From assembly GCA_022763185.1 (NCBI GenBank), contig JALEGL010000004.1, forward strand, positions 9,729 to 73,728: 64,000 bases of DNA, given 5' to 3'. The position numbers and the translations under genes are program-made. Position 1 is the stretch's first letter. Each line of letters begins with the position of its first letter. Positions 8,061 to 16,620 of this stretch are shown piece after piece. The DNA is from a bacterium (GTDB taxonomy: Bacteria; Bdellovibrionota_G; JALEGL01). Under the pieces are notes generated by a model, which had not been told where the DNA came from, did not search any database, and saw only the letters and a list, made by a program, of their open reading frames with translations.

Positions 8061-9125
8061 TTGAACTTACATGACTTAGGATGGCCGCATCCACCACAAA
8101 ATAATATTGTACGCATTACGCATCGCCATAAAGGGGTTTATCAAGCCATCAATCATGACGGCACCGTTTTAACTGCATTGCTATCAGGAAACTTTGAATT
8201 TTCTGTTCAGCAAAGTTCAAATTACCCCAGTGTTGGTGATTTTTGTGTCTGCAGTCCAATTTTTGAAGGAGAGCAACAAAAACCTACGGTTTTGATTCAA
8301 AATTTATGTGAACGTTTGAGTTATCTATCTCGCATTACTTCTGGTCAAAGCAGTGATCAACAAGTTTTGGCGGCAAATATTGATTACGCTTTTATTGTCT
8401 GCTCTGTTGTGAAAGACTTTAACATCAATCGTATTCATCGTTATGTTCTTTTGGCTAAGCAAGGAAAAGTGACCCCAATTGTTGTTTTATCTAAAATAGA
8501 TTTGCTTGATCACATTCAACCTTACTTATCTCAATTAAATGAAAAGCTTCCTTCGGTCTCTGTTATTGCTAGCAGTACTATGGATAATCGTGGCATCAAT
8601 TCAATTGAATCGTATTTAAAACTTGGAAAAACTGCTGTATTCATTGGCTCTTCTGGTGTGGGAAAATCATCTCTGGTTAACGCACTTTTAAACAAGACTG
8701 TGCAAAAGGTTTATGATGTGCGGGAAGATGATCAAAAAGGCAGACACACCACAAGCAGCGGCTCTTTGTTTTTTCTTAAATCCGGTGGGATGATCATTGA
8801 TACTCCTGGCTTACGAGAAGTTGCTGTGTTTGCTGATGATACCAGCGTTGAAGATACTTTTTCTACAGTTGCAGAATTGATTAAAAAATGTCAGTTCAAC
8901 AACTGCCAACATGAAACAGAGCCTGGTTGCGCAGTTTTACAAGCACTAGAGCAAGGTCATTTGGATGCAGATACCTATGAAAATTATTTAAAATTAAAGC
9001 GTGAAGCAGCCTTTTCAAAAAGAAAAATGGATAAGCAAACAGCCACCGAACATAAAAAACACTGGAAGCGCATCAAACAAAATTACAAGCAACACCAACG
9101 CTTAAAAAATAAACAAAAGAATTAA
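8061..9125 (+). CDS. rsgA: Ribosome small-subunit-dependent GTPase RsgA
   Basis: A circularly permuted GTPase of about 354 residues that acts in late 30S maturation. An N-terminal OB fold (about 15-95) is followed by G4 VVLSKIDLLD, then G1 GSSGVGKSSLVNALL, then G3 DTPGLRE, the permuted order diagnostic of RsgA/YjeQ. The zinc finger is CQFNNCQHETEPGC, and the C-terminal basic helix RLKNKQKN fits RNA binding. I prefer TTG at 8061 because GGAG (8051-8054) is six bases upstream; a TTG at 8055 directly abuts it. The stop codon overlaps that of the convergent channel gene. Confidence 0.95.
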   Translation: MNLHDLGWPHPPQNNIVRITHRHKGVYQAINHDGTVLTALLSGNFEFSVQQSSNYPSVGDFCVCSPIFEGEQQKPTVLIQNLCERLSYLSRITSGQSSDQQVLAANIDYAFIVCSVVKDFNINRIHRYVLLAKQGKVTPIVVLSKIDLLDHIQPYLSQLNEKLPSVSVIASSTMDNRGINSIESYLKLGKTAVFIGSSGVGKSSLVNALLNKTVQKVYDVREDDQKGRHTTSSGSLFFLKSGGMIIDTPGLREVAVFADDTSVEDTFSTVAELIKKCQFNNCQHETEPGCAVLQALEQGHLDADTYENYLKLKREAAFSKRKMDKQTATEHKKHWKRIKQNYKQHQRLKNKQKN

Positions 9126-10138
9126 CTCATTTTGTGAAAAGCTTTGAGTTGTTCTTTGGTTCCCAAAGCCACCACCAAATCGCCTTCATTCAGTTTAACA
9201 TCCGGCTTAGGTGACACATGGTATTGACCTTTTTGGTTGCGAATCCCAACAATGTTCACACCGGTTTTTTCTCTGATCTTGGCTTCTCCAATGCTCATCC
9301 CTAACAAGGTTGAAGATTTAGATACTTCTAAATCTTCCATCCACATGGAGACTTCTTCATTATGCATCAGTGTATCTAAAAATTCTATGACATTGGGTTG
9401 AGTAACCAGTTGCGCCATTCTTCTTCCGCCAATACTATAGGGCGAAATAACGCGATCCGCGCCGGCGGTAAGCAGTTTTTTTTCATTTACTTCAAAGTTA
9501 GATCGGGCAACAATGTTTAATTTTTGATTCATGCTTCTGGCAGTTAAGACCAGCATTAAATTGGCTTCATCTGTATTTAAGGTGGCAATCAAGCCTTTGG
9601 CGTGACCAATCCCCACTTTCATTAAATTATCTTCTTCATTGGCTGTACCTTGCTCCACCAAAAAGCCCATGGCTTTGGCTTCTTCACAAACCTCAGATTC
9701 TTTTTCTAAAACCAATATTTTTTTTCCGGTTTTTTTAAGTTCTTTGCAGACCATTTGACCCACGCGACCAAAACCACAGACCACATAATGATTTCTTAAT
9801 GATTTAATTTCCATATTTTTGCGCCTTTCTCTTAAAAAACTTTGGATTTGTCCTTTTACTATGTAGTCGGTCAAAATAGTGAAGGTATATGTAAACCCAC
9901 CCACACCTAATATTATTAAACCGGCGGTAAACATTTTGCCTTCTTGTGAGAGCGGATAAACTTCAGAAAAGCCAACGGTGCTGATGGTAATAATGGTCAT
10001 GTATATGGCATCCACCAAAGGCCAGGACTCAAGAATCATATAGCCTCCTACCCCAGCCATAATAATACAGCAGTATAAGGCCAAGATAAACAACAGACGT
10101 TTACCTGGATATAAAGGAGGGCTTTTCACGCTTTGCAT
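9122..10138 (-). CDS. Potassium channel with RCK (TrkA-N/TrkA-C) domains
   Basis: A protein of about 338 residues. Two membrane helices (LLFILALYCCIIMAGVGGYMIL and MFTAGLIILGVGGFTYTF, given in pieces) flank a pore loop with selectivity filter TVGFS. An RCK N-domain with Rossmann motif CGFGRVGQ follows, then a TrkA-C domain ending in NEGDLVVALGTKEQLKAF. This is the MthK/Kch architecture: a ligand-gated K+ channel of the inner membrane. The filter has F where most K+ channels have Y (TVGYG), and S replaces the final G. The ATG at 10138 is chosen over an in-frame TTG at 10165. Confidence 0.88.
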   Translation of the reverse strand: MQSVKSPPLYPGKRLLFILALYCCIIMAGVGGYMILESWPLVDAIYMTIITISTVGFSEVYPLSQEGKMFTAGLIILGVGGFTYTFTILTDYIVKGQIQSFLRERRKNMEIKSLRNHYVVCGFGRVGQMVCKELKKTGKKILVLEKESEVCEEAKAMGFLVEQGTANEEDNLMKVGIGHAKGLIATLNTDEANLMLVLTARSMNQKLNIVARSNFEVNEKKLLTAGADRVISPYSIGGRRMAQLVTQPNVIEFLDTLMHNEEVSMWMEDLEVSKSSTLLGMSIGEAKIREKTGVNIVGIRNQKGQYHVSPKPDVKLNEGDLVVALGTKEQLKAFHKMS

Positions 10139-10271
10139 TGTAAAAAGAACAACACAACAATGCAATTTAAAAGACGGATTACTTTGAAATTATTCATCGT
10201 AATTAAACCCAGCACATGATCTCAAATAAAAAACAAGGCTCATTGATTTTGTTATCAACCACTGTAGACTA

Positions 10272-12098
10272 TTATATGATCAATCTCACCCCGCCCAGAT
10301 CTGCTAACCTATGAGGAAAACGCTTGGATGGCGCGCCGATGAACATGTAGTTTTTGGGGATGTGGTATTTTTTAGATAGTTCATCAATCATTTCTGGACC
10401 AAATTGACCTTTAATTAAAACAAAATCAATTTGCACTTCTGGATAAATTTCATCCAAAAGATGCAAGTCTTCTTCTAAGTTTTTAGGAATTGTATTTTTA
10501 TCTTGGTAAACATGAATCACCGTAATGTGCTTGGTAATTTCATTTTTTTGCACGTAAAGCATGGCTTCATTGAGTGTAGCCTTGCTCTCACCTTTGGTAA
10601 AAAAGATAATATCATGACTGTTTAAGTCGTCTAAGTTACGCTCAACGTTGTACTTAAGTTTATCATTAAAACTCTGAACTGTTTTTGAAATTTCATTGAT
10701 GAGCAATAAAATAAATTGCAGAATTTGATGTCTGGCCAACATTAAACCCACCAAAGCCATGGTCGGTAAAAAATAATACAAAAAGTATTTCAAATTTTCT
10801 GGCTTCAACATTATATTACCGGCTATCCCGGCAATGGTTGCTATTAGCGCTAGAAAAATCGCCAACCAACTGGCACGATACCGTCTGGGTAGCTGATCGC
10901 GTCTTACTTTGAGCAGACCATTACCAATGGCAAACAAACACATCACTCCTAAGAAAGAAATGGTGTACACTCCGGCTAAGACCAACAAATCCCCCCCGGT
11001 CATGATTAAAATAGAACTGCTTAAAAATAAAAACGATAAAATAATCCAGTGATGGGTTCCACGTTTATTGGTGGCCAATAAAAACTGCGGTAAACATCGA
11101 TCCAAAGTCATGCGTCCAATCAAACCTGAAGAACCAACAAAGCTGGTCAACACTGCACCAGAAAGAACGGTAATGGCGTTGATGACCACTATGGTGCTTA
11201 AAATATTTCCACCTCCCACCATGGCCACTTCTGCCAATAAACTTTTTTGAGCGTGGACAATACTATCAATGGGTAAAATGGCTAAAGCCGTTAAAGCAAT
11301 CAGGGGGTTTAAAACCGTAACGGCCACCCACATATTGCGTAAGGTTTTTGGAAATACGCCATCTGCCTGCTCTTCAATAAAATTAGCCGAACTTTCAAAG
11401 CCGCTCACGCCCAATAAGCCTGCAGAAAAACCAAAAAATAAGGCTTTGAGCACACCATCTTCATTGGGCAAATGCCAATTGCTTAAAAAGATTTCAGGAT
11501 GCGTTATTAAGGAGTACGCACCTAAGAAAATCAAAGAAATCAAAGTGACAATATTAAATATAAAAATACCCAAAGCGACTTTGGCTGACTCCGTTATACC
11601 AATAATGGTAAGCACTGCAAAAACGCTTAAAATTCCAATTGTTGCTACAACCACGGGCATGCTTGGGATTAAAGAAGACATGTACTCAGCTGCAGTTTTA
11701 GCACTAATCACGGCTGTGGCTAAATAAGATAAGATGGTCATGCACGCCGCTATTGAAGCTTTAAATTTTGTGGTGGTATTGAGTAAGCAATTGTAAGCTC
11801 CACCATTGAGCGGCAAAGCATCGCCAACCTCTGCGTAAATTGACTTATACAAAAACAGCAAGCCTCCCACCATTAATAAAACTAAGGGGGACAACGCTCC
11901 TGCATAAATGGTAGCAATGGCCGCCACGTACAAACAACTGGATGTAATATCATTGCCGCAAATACCGGTGGCTTGCCACTCTCCCAACTTGTGTTCAACC
12001 TTTCGTTTCAAGCCTTTTTTAGATAGCTTTTTATGGGACTTGCTACTTTTTGCTCTGGGTTCGGTTTTGATACTAATTTTACGTGTTGTACTTACCAT
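10272..12098 (-). CDS. APC-superfamily amino-acid permease with C-terminal cytosolic domain
   Basis: About 608 residues. A basic N-terminal tail of 40 residues precedes about 12 hydrophobic segments. The first carries GEWQATGICGNDITSS, and the family-typical ALPLNGGAYNCLLN follows. After the last membrane segment, a soluble region (about 475-608) contains HDIIFFTKGESKATLNEAM and PKNYMFIGAPSKRFPHRLADLGGVRLI, given in parts, resembling a universal-stress-like or regulatory domain. The substrate cannot be read from sequence. GAAGGAT lies seven or so bases before the ATG at 12098. It follows the EamA gene by 10 bases on the same strand. Confidence 0.85.
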   Translation of the reverse strand: MVSTTRKISIKTEPRAKSSKSHKKLSKKGLKRKVEHKLGEWQATGICGNDITSSCLYVAAIATIYAGALSPLVLLMVGGLLFLYKSIYAEVGDALPLNGGAYNCLLNTTTKFKASIAACMTILSYLATAVISAKTAAEYMSSLIPSMPVVVATIGILSVFAVLTIIGITESAKVALGIFIFNIVTLISLIFLGAYSLITHPEIFLSNWHLPNEDGVLKALFFGFSAGLLGVSGFESSANFIEEQADGVFPKTLRNMWVAVTVLNPLIALTALAILPIDSIVHAQKSLLAEVAMVGGGNILSTIVVINAITVLSGAVLTSFVGSSGLIGRMTLDRCLPQFLLATNKRGTHHWIILSFLFLSSSILIMTGGDLLVLAGVYTISFLGVMCLFAIGNGLLKVRRDQLPRRYRASWLAIFLALIATIAGIAGNIMLKPENLKYFLYYFLPTMALVGLMLARHQILQFILLLINEISKTVQSFNDKLKYNVERNLDDLNSHDIIFFTKGESKATLNEAMLYVQKNEITKHITVIHVYQDKNTIPKNLEEDLHLLDEIYPEVQIDFVLIKGQFGPEMIDELSKKYHIPKNYMFIGAPSKRFPHRLADLGGVRLII

Positions 12099-12108
12099 GA
12101 TCCATCCT

Positions 12109-13026
12109 TCAATTTGTCTCAACATTCCCTTTAACACTGTTTATGAATTTTGTCGTATTTTGCCGTCTGACATTTAAATGTCGATCAAACATATACTTTA
12201 GAATAACCGTTGCTAAAATAATACTCCCCCCAACCAATGTATAATAGCTGGGCGTTTCACCAAAAAACAACAATACCCAAACAGGATTAAGCAGAGGCTC
12301 AAACAATTGAAAGAGCATGCCTTGCAATGCCGTCAGTACCTTTAAGGCTTGCGTATAAAAAACATAGGCCAAAGCCACTTGCACAAGACCCAATAAGGCT
12401 ACATACAACCAGTTGCTCAATTGCATATCCAAATGAATAAAGCTTGGCGAACACAATAAGGCGGTTAAAGCATTCCCCCACAAAACCAACTCTATGCCTG
12501 AAAACTGCTTCAGTTTGCGTAAACACATGGTAAGCCAAGCTGAGGTAAAGCCAGCTAATAATCCAACATAAATCCCCATACCCTGAGTTAAATCGATACC
12601 GTTATCTTTAAAAAATAAACTTAAACCATAGGCCCCAATGCTAAGAATTATCACATCAGTTGGCCGTACTTTCTCTTTAAGGAAAATGGGACTGAACAGG
12701 GTAATGTACAAAGGTGCTGTAAACTGCAAAATCACTGCATTGGCCGCTGTTGTAAGTTTGGTGGCTACAACAAAACTAATGACATTGGCAGCAAAAACCA
12801 ACATGGTTAAAAGTTTCATCAAAGAAAGCTCAAAGCGTTTAGGCCTAAAAATAAAAAACAAGGCAACACAAGCAATCAAAGCACGCATCCCCGCAATGGT
12901 AAAAGCTGGCCAAGCAATGAGTTTAATCCAAAGCCCCCCAAAACTCCAAAACAAAGCACTGATAAAAACAAAGGCAACACCCTGTTGCATGCTTTTGGCT
13001 TCTATGGCTTGTAGCGTTTTACGCAT
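12109..13026 (-). CDS. EamA/DMT-family transporter
   Basis: A 305-residue inner-membrane protein with about ten hydrophobic helices in two EamA repeats. Each repeat starts with an AlaPhe-Trp-rich segment (SALFWSFGGLWIKLI) and has a PLYITLFSPIFLKE-type second-helix end. Members export metabolites or amino acids; the substrate is unknown. The basic tail RHLNVRRQNTTKF sits in the cytoplasm. AAGGATG precedes the ATG. It is the first gene of a two-gene unit with the APC permease. Confidence 0.88.
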   Translation of the reverse strand: MRKTLQAIEAKSMQQGVAFVFISALFWSFGGLWIKLIAWPAFTIAGMRALIACVALFFIFRPKRFELSLMKLLTMLVFAANVISFVVATKLTTAANAVILQFTAPLYITLFSPIFLKEKVRPTDVIILSIGAYGLSLFFKDNGIDLTQGMGIYVGLLAGFTSAWLTMCLRKLKQFSGIELVLWGNALTALLCSPSFIHLDMQLSNWLYVALLGLVQVALAYVFYTQALKVLTALQGMLFQLFEPLLNPVWVLLFFGETPSYYTLVGGSIILATVILKYMFDRHLNVRRQNTTKFINSVKGNVETN

Positions 13027-13191
13027 GAATACATCATCCTTGAATTCTTTTTACTCTTTCACTTTTATACAAATGAATAGGTTTATTGTATTTCCTAGCG
13101 CTTTGATTAGCACAAGCCTTTGTTTTTGACCACTTGCACGACTAAATTTGAAATCTGGCTCTTTATAAAAAAAAACATTACACTGGCCTCT

Positions 13192-14682
13192 ATGGAACAA
13201 TTCATCTTGTGCCTTGATCAAGGAACCACGGGTAATACCGCTCTTTTACTCGATAAAAATCTTCATACAAAAGCTCAACACAATGTTGAGTTTACCCAAC
13301 ACTATCCTAAAGCTTCATGGGTGGAACATGATTGTCAGAAAATTTGGCAAAGCATGCAAAACGCCATTGAAACTGTTTTGACTCAGTCACACATTGATGC
13401 CAAACAAATTGCTGCTATTGGTATCACCAATCAGCGAGAAACCACGGTTTTGTGGGATAAAAAAACGGGTGAGCCTATTGCACCTGCCATTGTCTGGCAA
13501 TGCAAGCGCAGTCAAGATATTTGCCAAACACTTAAACCGCATGCATCCATGGTTCACCAAAAGACAGGGCTTTTCATAGACCCTTATTTTTCAGCCAGCA
13601 AAATTCGTTGGCTGTTAGATCACAATCCACAGGCCAGAACTTTGGCTGAAAATAATGCATTGGCTTTTGGTACCATGGATAGTTTTTTGGTCCATAAACT
13701 GACTCAAGGTAAAGTTCATTGTACGGATGTGAGCAATGCCTCGCGTACTTTGCTCATGAACATCCACAGCATGGATTGGGATGATGAACTATTGGATCTT
13801 TTTCAAATTCCCCAATCCATCTTGCCAGAGATTTCTGACTCGAGTGACGTTGTTGGTCATACCAAAGGTTTAAAGATTTTGCCCGATGGCATTCCTATTG
13901 CTGGCATTGCAGGGGATCAGCAAGCCGCACTGTTTGGTCAAACTTGCTTTAAAGAGGGACAAGCCAAATGCACTTATGGCACCGGTGCCTTTTTATTGCA
14001 AAATCTCGGTTGCAAAGCCCCTATTTCTGACCAAGGTTTAATAACAACCGTGGCTTGGCGCATCAATGGAGAAACACATTATGCTTTGGAAGGGTCTGTT
14101 TTTATTGCTGGCGCAGCTGTCAGTTGGTTGAGAGATCAACTGGGCATTATTCAACACAGCTCAGAGATTGAAGACTTGGCCAATACCGTTGATGACAGTG
14201 ATGGCGTGATGTTTATTCCTTGCTTAAGTGGTTTGGGAGCACCGTTTTGGCAACCAAAAGCCAGAGGCGTGATTACCGGATTAACCCGTTCTAGCCATAA
14301 AGGCCATCTTGCCTATGCCTGTTTAGAAGGCATTGCCCAACAAGTGTCTGACTTAATTGAAGCCTTTAAAAACACCACCGCCTGTGATTTTGATTATCTC
14401 AAGGTTGATGGTGGAGCTTGCCAAAACAACTTGCTGATGCAAATCCAAAGTGACCTTCTAGGTTTTTCCTTGCATAGACCTGCTAACTTAGAAACAACGG
14501 CTATAGGTGCCGGGATGTTGGCTGGCTTAGCGGTTAATTTTTATCCCAACCAAGACTATCTCCAGCAAAACTTGCAACAACAAACCTTGTTTAAAAACTC
14601 AATCACTGCAGAAAAAAGAGCCCACAAAAGGAAAGCTTGGCAAGATCAGATCAAGCAAATGTGCCAGCCCTGTACTTTTTGA
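13192..14682 (+). CDS. glpK: Glycerol kinase
   Basis: A 496-residue FGGY-family kinase converting glycerol and ATP to glycerol-3-phosphate. Seen are the N-terminal phosphate loop LCLDQGTTGNTALL, substrate-region ITNQRETTVLWDKKTG and TDVSNASRTLLMNI, the ATPase-fold GIAGDQQAALFGQ and KCTYGTGAFLL, and the C-terminal VDGGACQNNLLMQIQSDLL, quoted in parts. Length is normal. The ATG at 13192 gives the standard N-terminus MEQFILCLDQG; upstream in-frame codons lack similarity. No glpF, glpD or glpR is adjacent. A possible promoter is TTGACC, 17 bases, TGAAAT just upstream. PlsB, which consumes glycerol-3-phosphate, is encoded 39 kb away. Confidence 0.95.
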   Translation: MEQFILCLDQGTTGNTALLLDKNLHTKAQHNVEFTQHYPKASWVEHDCQKIWQSMQNAIETVLTQSHIDAKQIAAIGITNQRETTVLWDKKTGEPIAPAIVWQCKRSQDICQTLKPHASMVHQKTGLFIDPYFSASKIRWLLDHNPQARTLAENNALAFGTMDSFLVHKLTQGKVHCTDVSNASRTLLMNIHSMDWDDELLDLFQIPQSILPEISDSSDVVGHTKGLKILPDGIPIAGIAGDQQAALFGQTCFKEGQAKCTYGTGAFLLQNLGCKAPISDQGLITTVAWRINGETHYALEGSVFIAGAAVSWLRDQLGIIQHSSEIEDLANTVDDSDGVMFIPCLSGLGAPFWQPKARGVITGLTRSSHKGHLAYACLEGIAQQVSDLIEAFKNTTACDFDYLKVDGGACQNNLLMQIQSDLLGFSLHRPANLETTAIGAGMLAGLAVNFYPNQDYLQQNLQQQTLFKNSITAEKRAHKRKAWQDQIKQMCQPCTF

Positions 14683-14918
14683 TGCCTTGTTTTTAGTAGA
14701 AGGGATAACAAGAGAGAAAAATTTCCTACCCACTCAAACCATTGCTTGACTCTACCAAGCAAATCTCGCTGCAAAAAATCTTCTTTCCCTCTTAAGTCAT
14801 GAGGATCTGAGCTTAAAGCACTATAGCCTGTTTTTATCTATTCCAATCCATTGACAAATAAAACGACAAGCTCAGCTGCCTCCTCACGCATCAACCGTAC
14901 TCAAGCTCTCTTATTCAT
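14646..14918 (-). pseudogene. Possible decayed reading frame between glpK and an EamA gene
   Basis: On the minus strand one frame reads MNKRA, TGA (14901-14903), then VRLMREEAAELVVLFVNGLE, TAG (14838-14840), then a protein-like stretch including SSDPHDLRGKEDFLQRDLLG and RVKQWFEWVGNFSLLL, stopping at TGA 14646-14648. The three parts share a frame, which suggests a former gene of at least 90 codons with two nonsense codons. I do not recognise the family. Its tail overlaps the glpK 3' end in antisense. Otherwise 14683-14973 shows nothing else. Confidence 0.35.
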
Positions 14919-14973
14919 AATGCATAAACGTAAACTCATTTTTTTCAATGAACACCTTAAGACAATACAACAT

Positions 14974-15879
14974 TCACTTTATCGACTTTGACTTTGCTTT
15001 AACAAGCTCAGGCAATAAACACGCAAGCAAAATCACAGCTCCACCCATAATTTCATTGAATCCCAGTTTCTCTGCAATCAACCAATAGCCAAATAAAGCG
15101 GCAAATACTGGCTCAAGAGAAAAGATTAAAGCTGTTCTTTGTGGGGTGGTGTAATGTTGATAATGGGTCTGCAACCAAAATACCCCGACCGTTGCAAAAC
15201 TTGCACAAAAAATAATGGCCACCCATGCCTGGCCACTCAAACTGCTGGGGACTTCTTTGGCAAAGGGTAGAAAAAAAACGCTTGCCAGTAAAACACCAAA
15301 AACTTGATAACAGGCCAAGATGCTTAAATGTTTGGGAAATTTTTTAGCCACCCTTTGTAAACTTAAAACAAATAAAGAATAAAATATGGCACTGATAAAC
15401 ACCATAACATCACCAAACGTCACTGCGCTATGCCTAGGGTTGCATAGAATAAAAATACCCAAGCAGGCCAAAGCTGCACAAAGATAATCCAGCCCCTTGG
15501 ATTTTGCTACTTTAAATGCTACCGCCAATAAAGGGACCATCACAACATTCAAGCCGGTAATGAATGCGGCTCGTCCTGAAGCAACCGTTTCTAATCCCAA
15601 GGTTTGTAGACTGTAACTTAAACTGTTTAATGCTCCCACAGCCAAGCCCCACAACAAGAGCTGCTTATGCCAATAAAATTTTTTTTGCAGCGACAACAAA
15701 AGTGTAAATAAAATACTGGCCAAAACAAAACGTAAAAACACAAACCAAGTAGAGTCCAAGTTGACCAAGGCTTGTCTGATTAAAGGAAAGGTTAAGCCCC
15801 AAAAAATCGTAACCAGAATCAGGGCCAGATGAGCTTGCGTTATCTTTTTCACTTTGTCTCTATAACACATTTTTGCCAA
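14974..15879 (-). CDS. EamA/DMT-family transporter (second)
   Basis: A 301-residue inner-membrane protein with ten hydrophobic segments in two EamA halves. It begins with the family-like LALILVTIFWGLTFPLIRQAL and has the second-half signature ALIFSLEPVFAALFGYWLIAEK, given in parts. It is a probable exporter of small metabolites with unknown substrate, and is not closely similar to the EamA protein at 12.1-13.0 kb. The start codon is at 15877-15879, with a second Met three codons later. It is transcribed divergently from the response-regulator gene. Confidence 0.88.
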   Translation of the reverse strand: MAKMCYRDKVKKITQAHLALILVTIFWGLTFPLIRQALVNLDSTWFVFLRFVLASILFTLLLSLQKKFYWHKQLLLWGLAVGALNSLSYSLQTLGLETVASGRAAFITGLNVVMVPLLAVAFKVAKSKGLDYLCAALACLGIFILCNPRHSAVTFGDVMVFISAIFYSLFVLSLQRVAKKFPKHLSILACYQVFGVLLASVFFLPFAKEVPSSLSGQAWVAIIFCASFATVGVFWLQTHYQHYTTPQRTALIFSLEPVFAALFGYWLIAEKLGFNEIMGGAVILLACLLPELVKAKSKSIK

Positions 15880-15939
15880 TAAACCTGACGATCCATTTAT
15901 TTATTGAACTTCTATAAATATGACGCTAACTTTTGTACA

Positions 15940-16539
15940 ATGAAAAAAAATATTTTGTTGGTTGAAGACGATGCCGCCAACAATGCTTTATTGAATCAAA
16001 TTTTATCCAAAGAATACACTGTTTTTAGTGCTACTCAAGGCTTGGAAGCTTTGGATATCATGAACCAACATAAAATTGATCTGGTTTTAAGTGATATTAA
16101 AATGCCTAAAATGGATGGTATGGATTTATTGCGCGCCTTAAAAACCATCAATCCCAGCATAGAAATCATTTTAATGACTGCGCATGGCAGTATTGAGTTG
16201 GCCGTGGATGCCATTAAAAAGGGCGCGAGTGACTTTATCAGTAAACCGTTTAGAAAAGCATCTCTTTTGCGCAGTATAGAAAAGTGTTTTGAACGGCAAG
16301 CCTTATTGGAAGAGAATCAAAACTTAAAAAAGACCCTTGCAAGCTACAAACATAAACAAGAAAGCCTGGAAAAAGATTACATCAACATTCCCATTGGAAC
16401 ACCACTGAGTAACATTGAACGCACCGTTATTGAACACACGCTTAAAAAAACAGACGGTGATAAAAAACTCACCGCCAAACTTTTAGGCGTCGGCGAACGA
16501 ACCATTTACAGAAAACTTGAAGATTATGCCAATCAATAA
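15940..16539 (+). CDS. Response regulator, receiver plus Fis-type HTH
   Basis: A 199-residue two-component regulator. The receiver domain (1-120) has acidic residues E9, D10 and D11, phospho-acceptor D52 in LVLSDIKMPKMDG, the conserved Thr in LMTAHGS and Lys in FISKPFRK. A linker helix follows, then a C-terminal Fis-type helix-turn-helix (VIEHTLKKTDGDKKLTAKLL, GVGERTIYRKLEDY). The sigma-54 AAA+ domain of NtrC-class regulators is absent, as in the PrrA/RegA/ActR group. No histidine kinase is encoded nearby. ATG 15940 is preferred because the receiver begins immediately; an upstream TTG would add 12 residues. Confidence 0.92.
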   Translation: MKKNILLVEDDAANNALLNQILSKEYTVFSATQGLEALDIMNQHKIDLVLSDIKMPKMDGMDLLRALKTINPSIEIILMTAHGSIELAVDAIKKGASDFISKPFRKASLLRSIEKCFERQALLEENQNLKKTLASYKHKQESLEKDYINIPIGTPLSNIERTVIEHTLKKTDGDKKLTAKLLGVGERTIYRKLEDYANQ

Positions 16540-16560
16540 AAATAAACAATCCTTCTTGAT

Positions 16561-16600
16561 TAAAAAAGCCCAAGATGGGGTTTAAAAAGGCATCTTGGGC
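16561..16600 (-). terminator. Intrinsic terminator for the secreted TraB-like gene
   Basis: GCCCAAGATG (16568-16577) pairs with CATCTTGGGC (16591-16600). Read on the minus strand, the ten-base-pair stem is followed by TTTTTTA, 20 bases past the stop of the minus-strand gene. The plus-strand side has no T-tract, so it is directional. Confidence 0.8.
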
Positions 16601-16620
16601 CCGGAAAGCTCTGCTGTGTT

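Noticed and set aside
11269-11727. Plus-strand ORF of 152 codons inside the APC permease gene
   Set aside because: It is the antisense shadow of membrane-helix codons; no ribosome-binding site and no recognisable domain.
13192-14682. Possible glp operon with plsB
   Set aside because: glpK stands alone and plsB is 39 kb away in a different unit; a metabolic link does not imply an operon.
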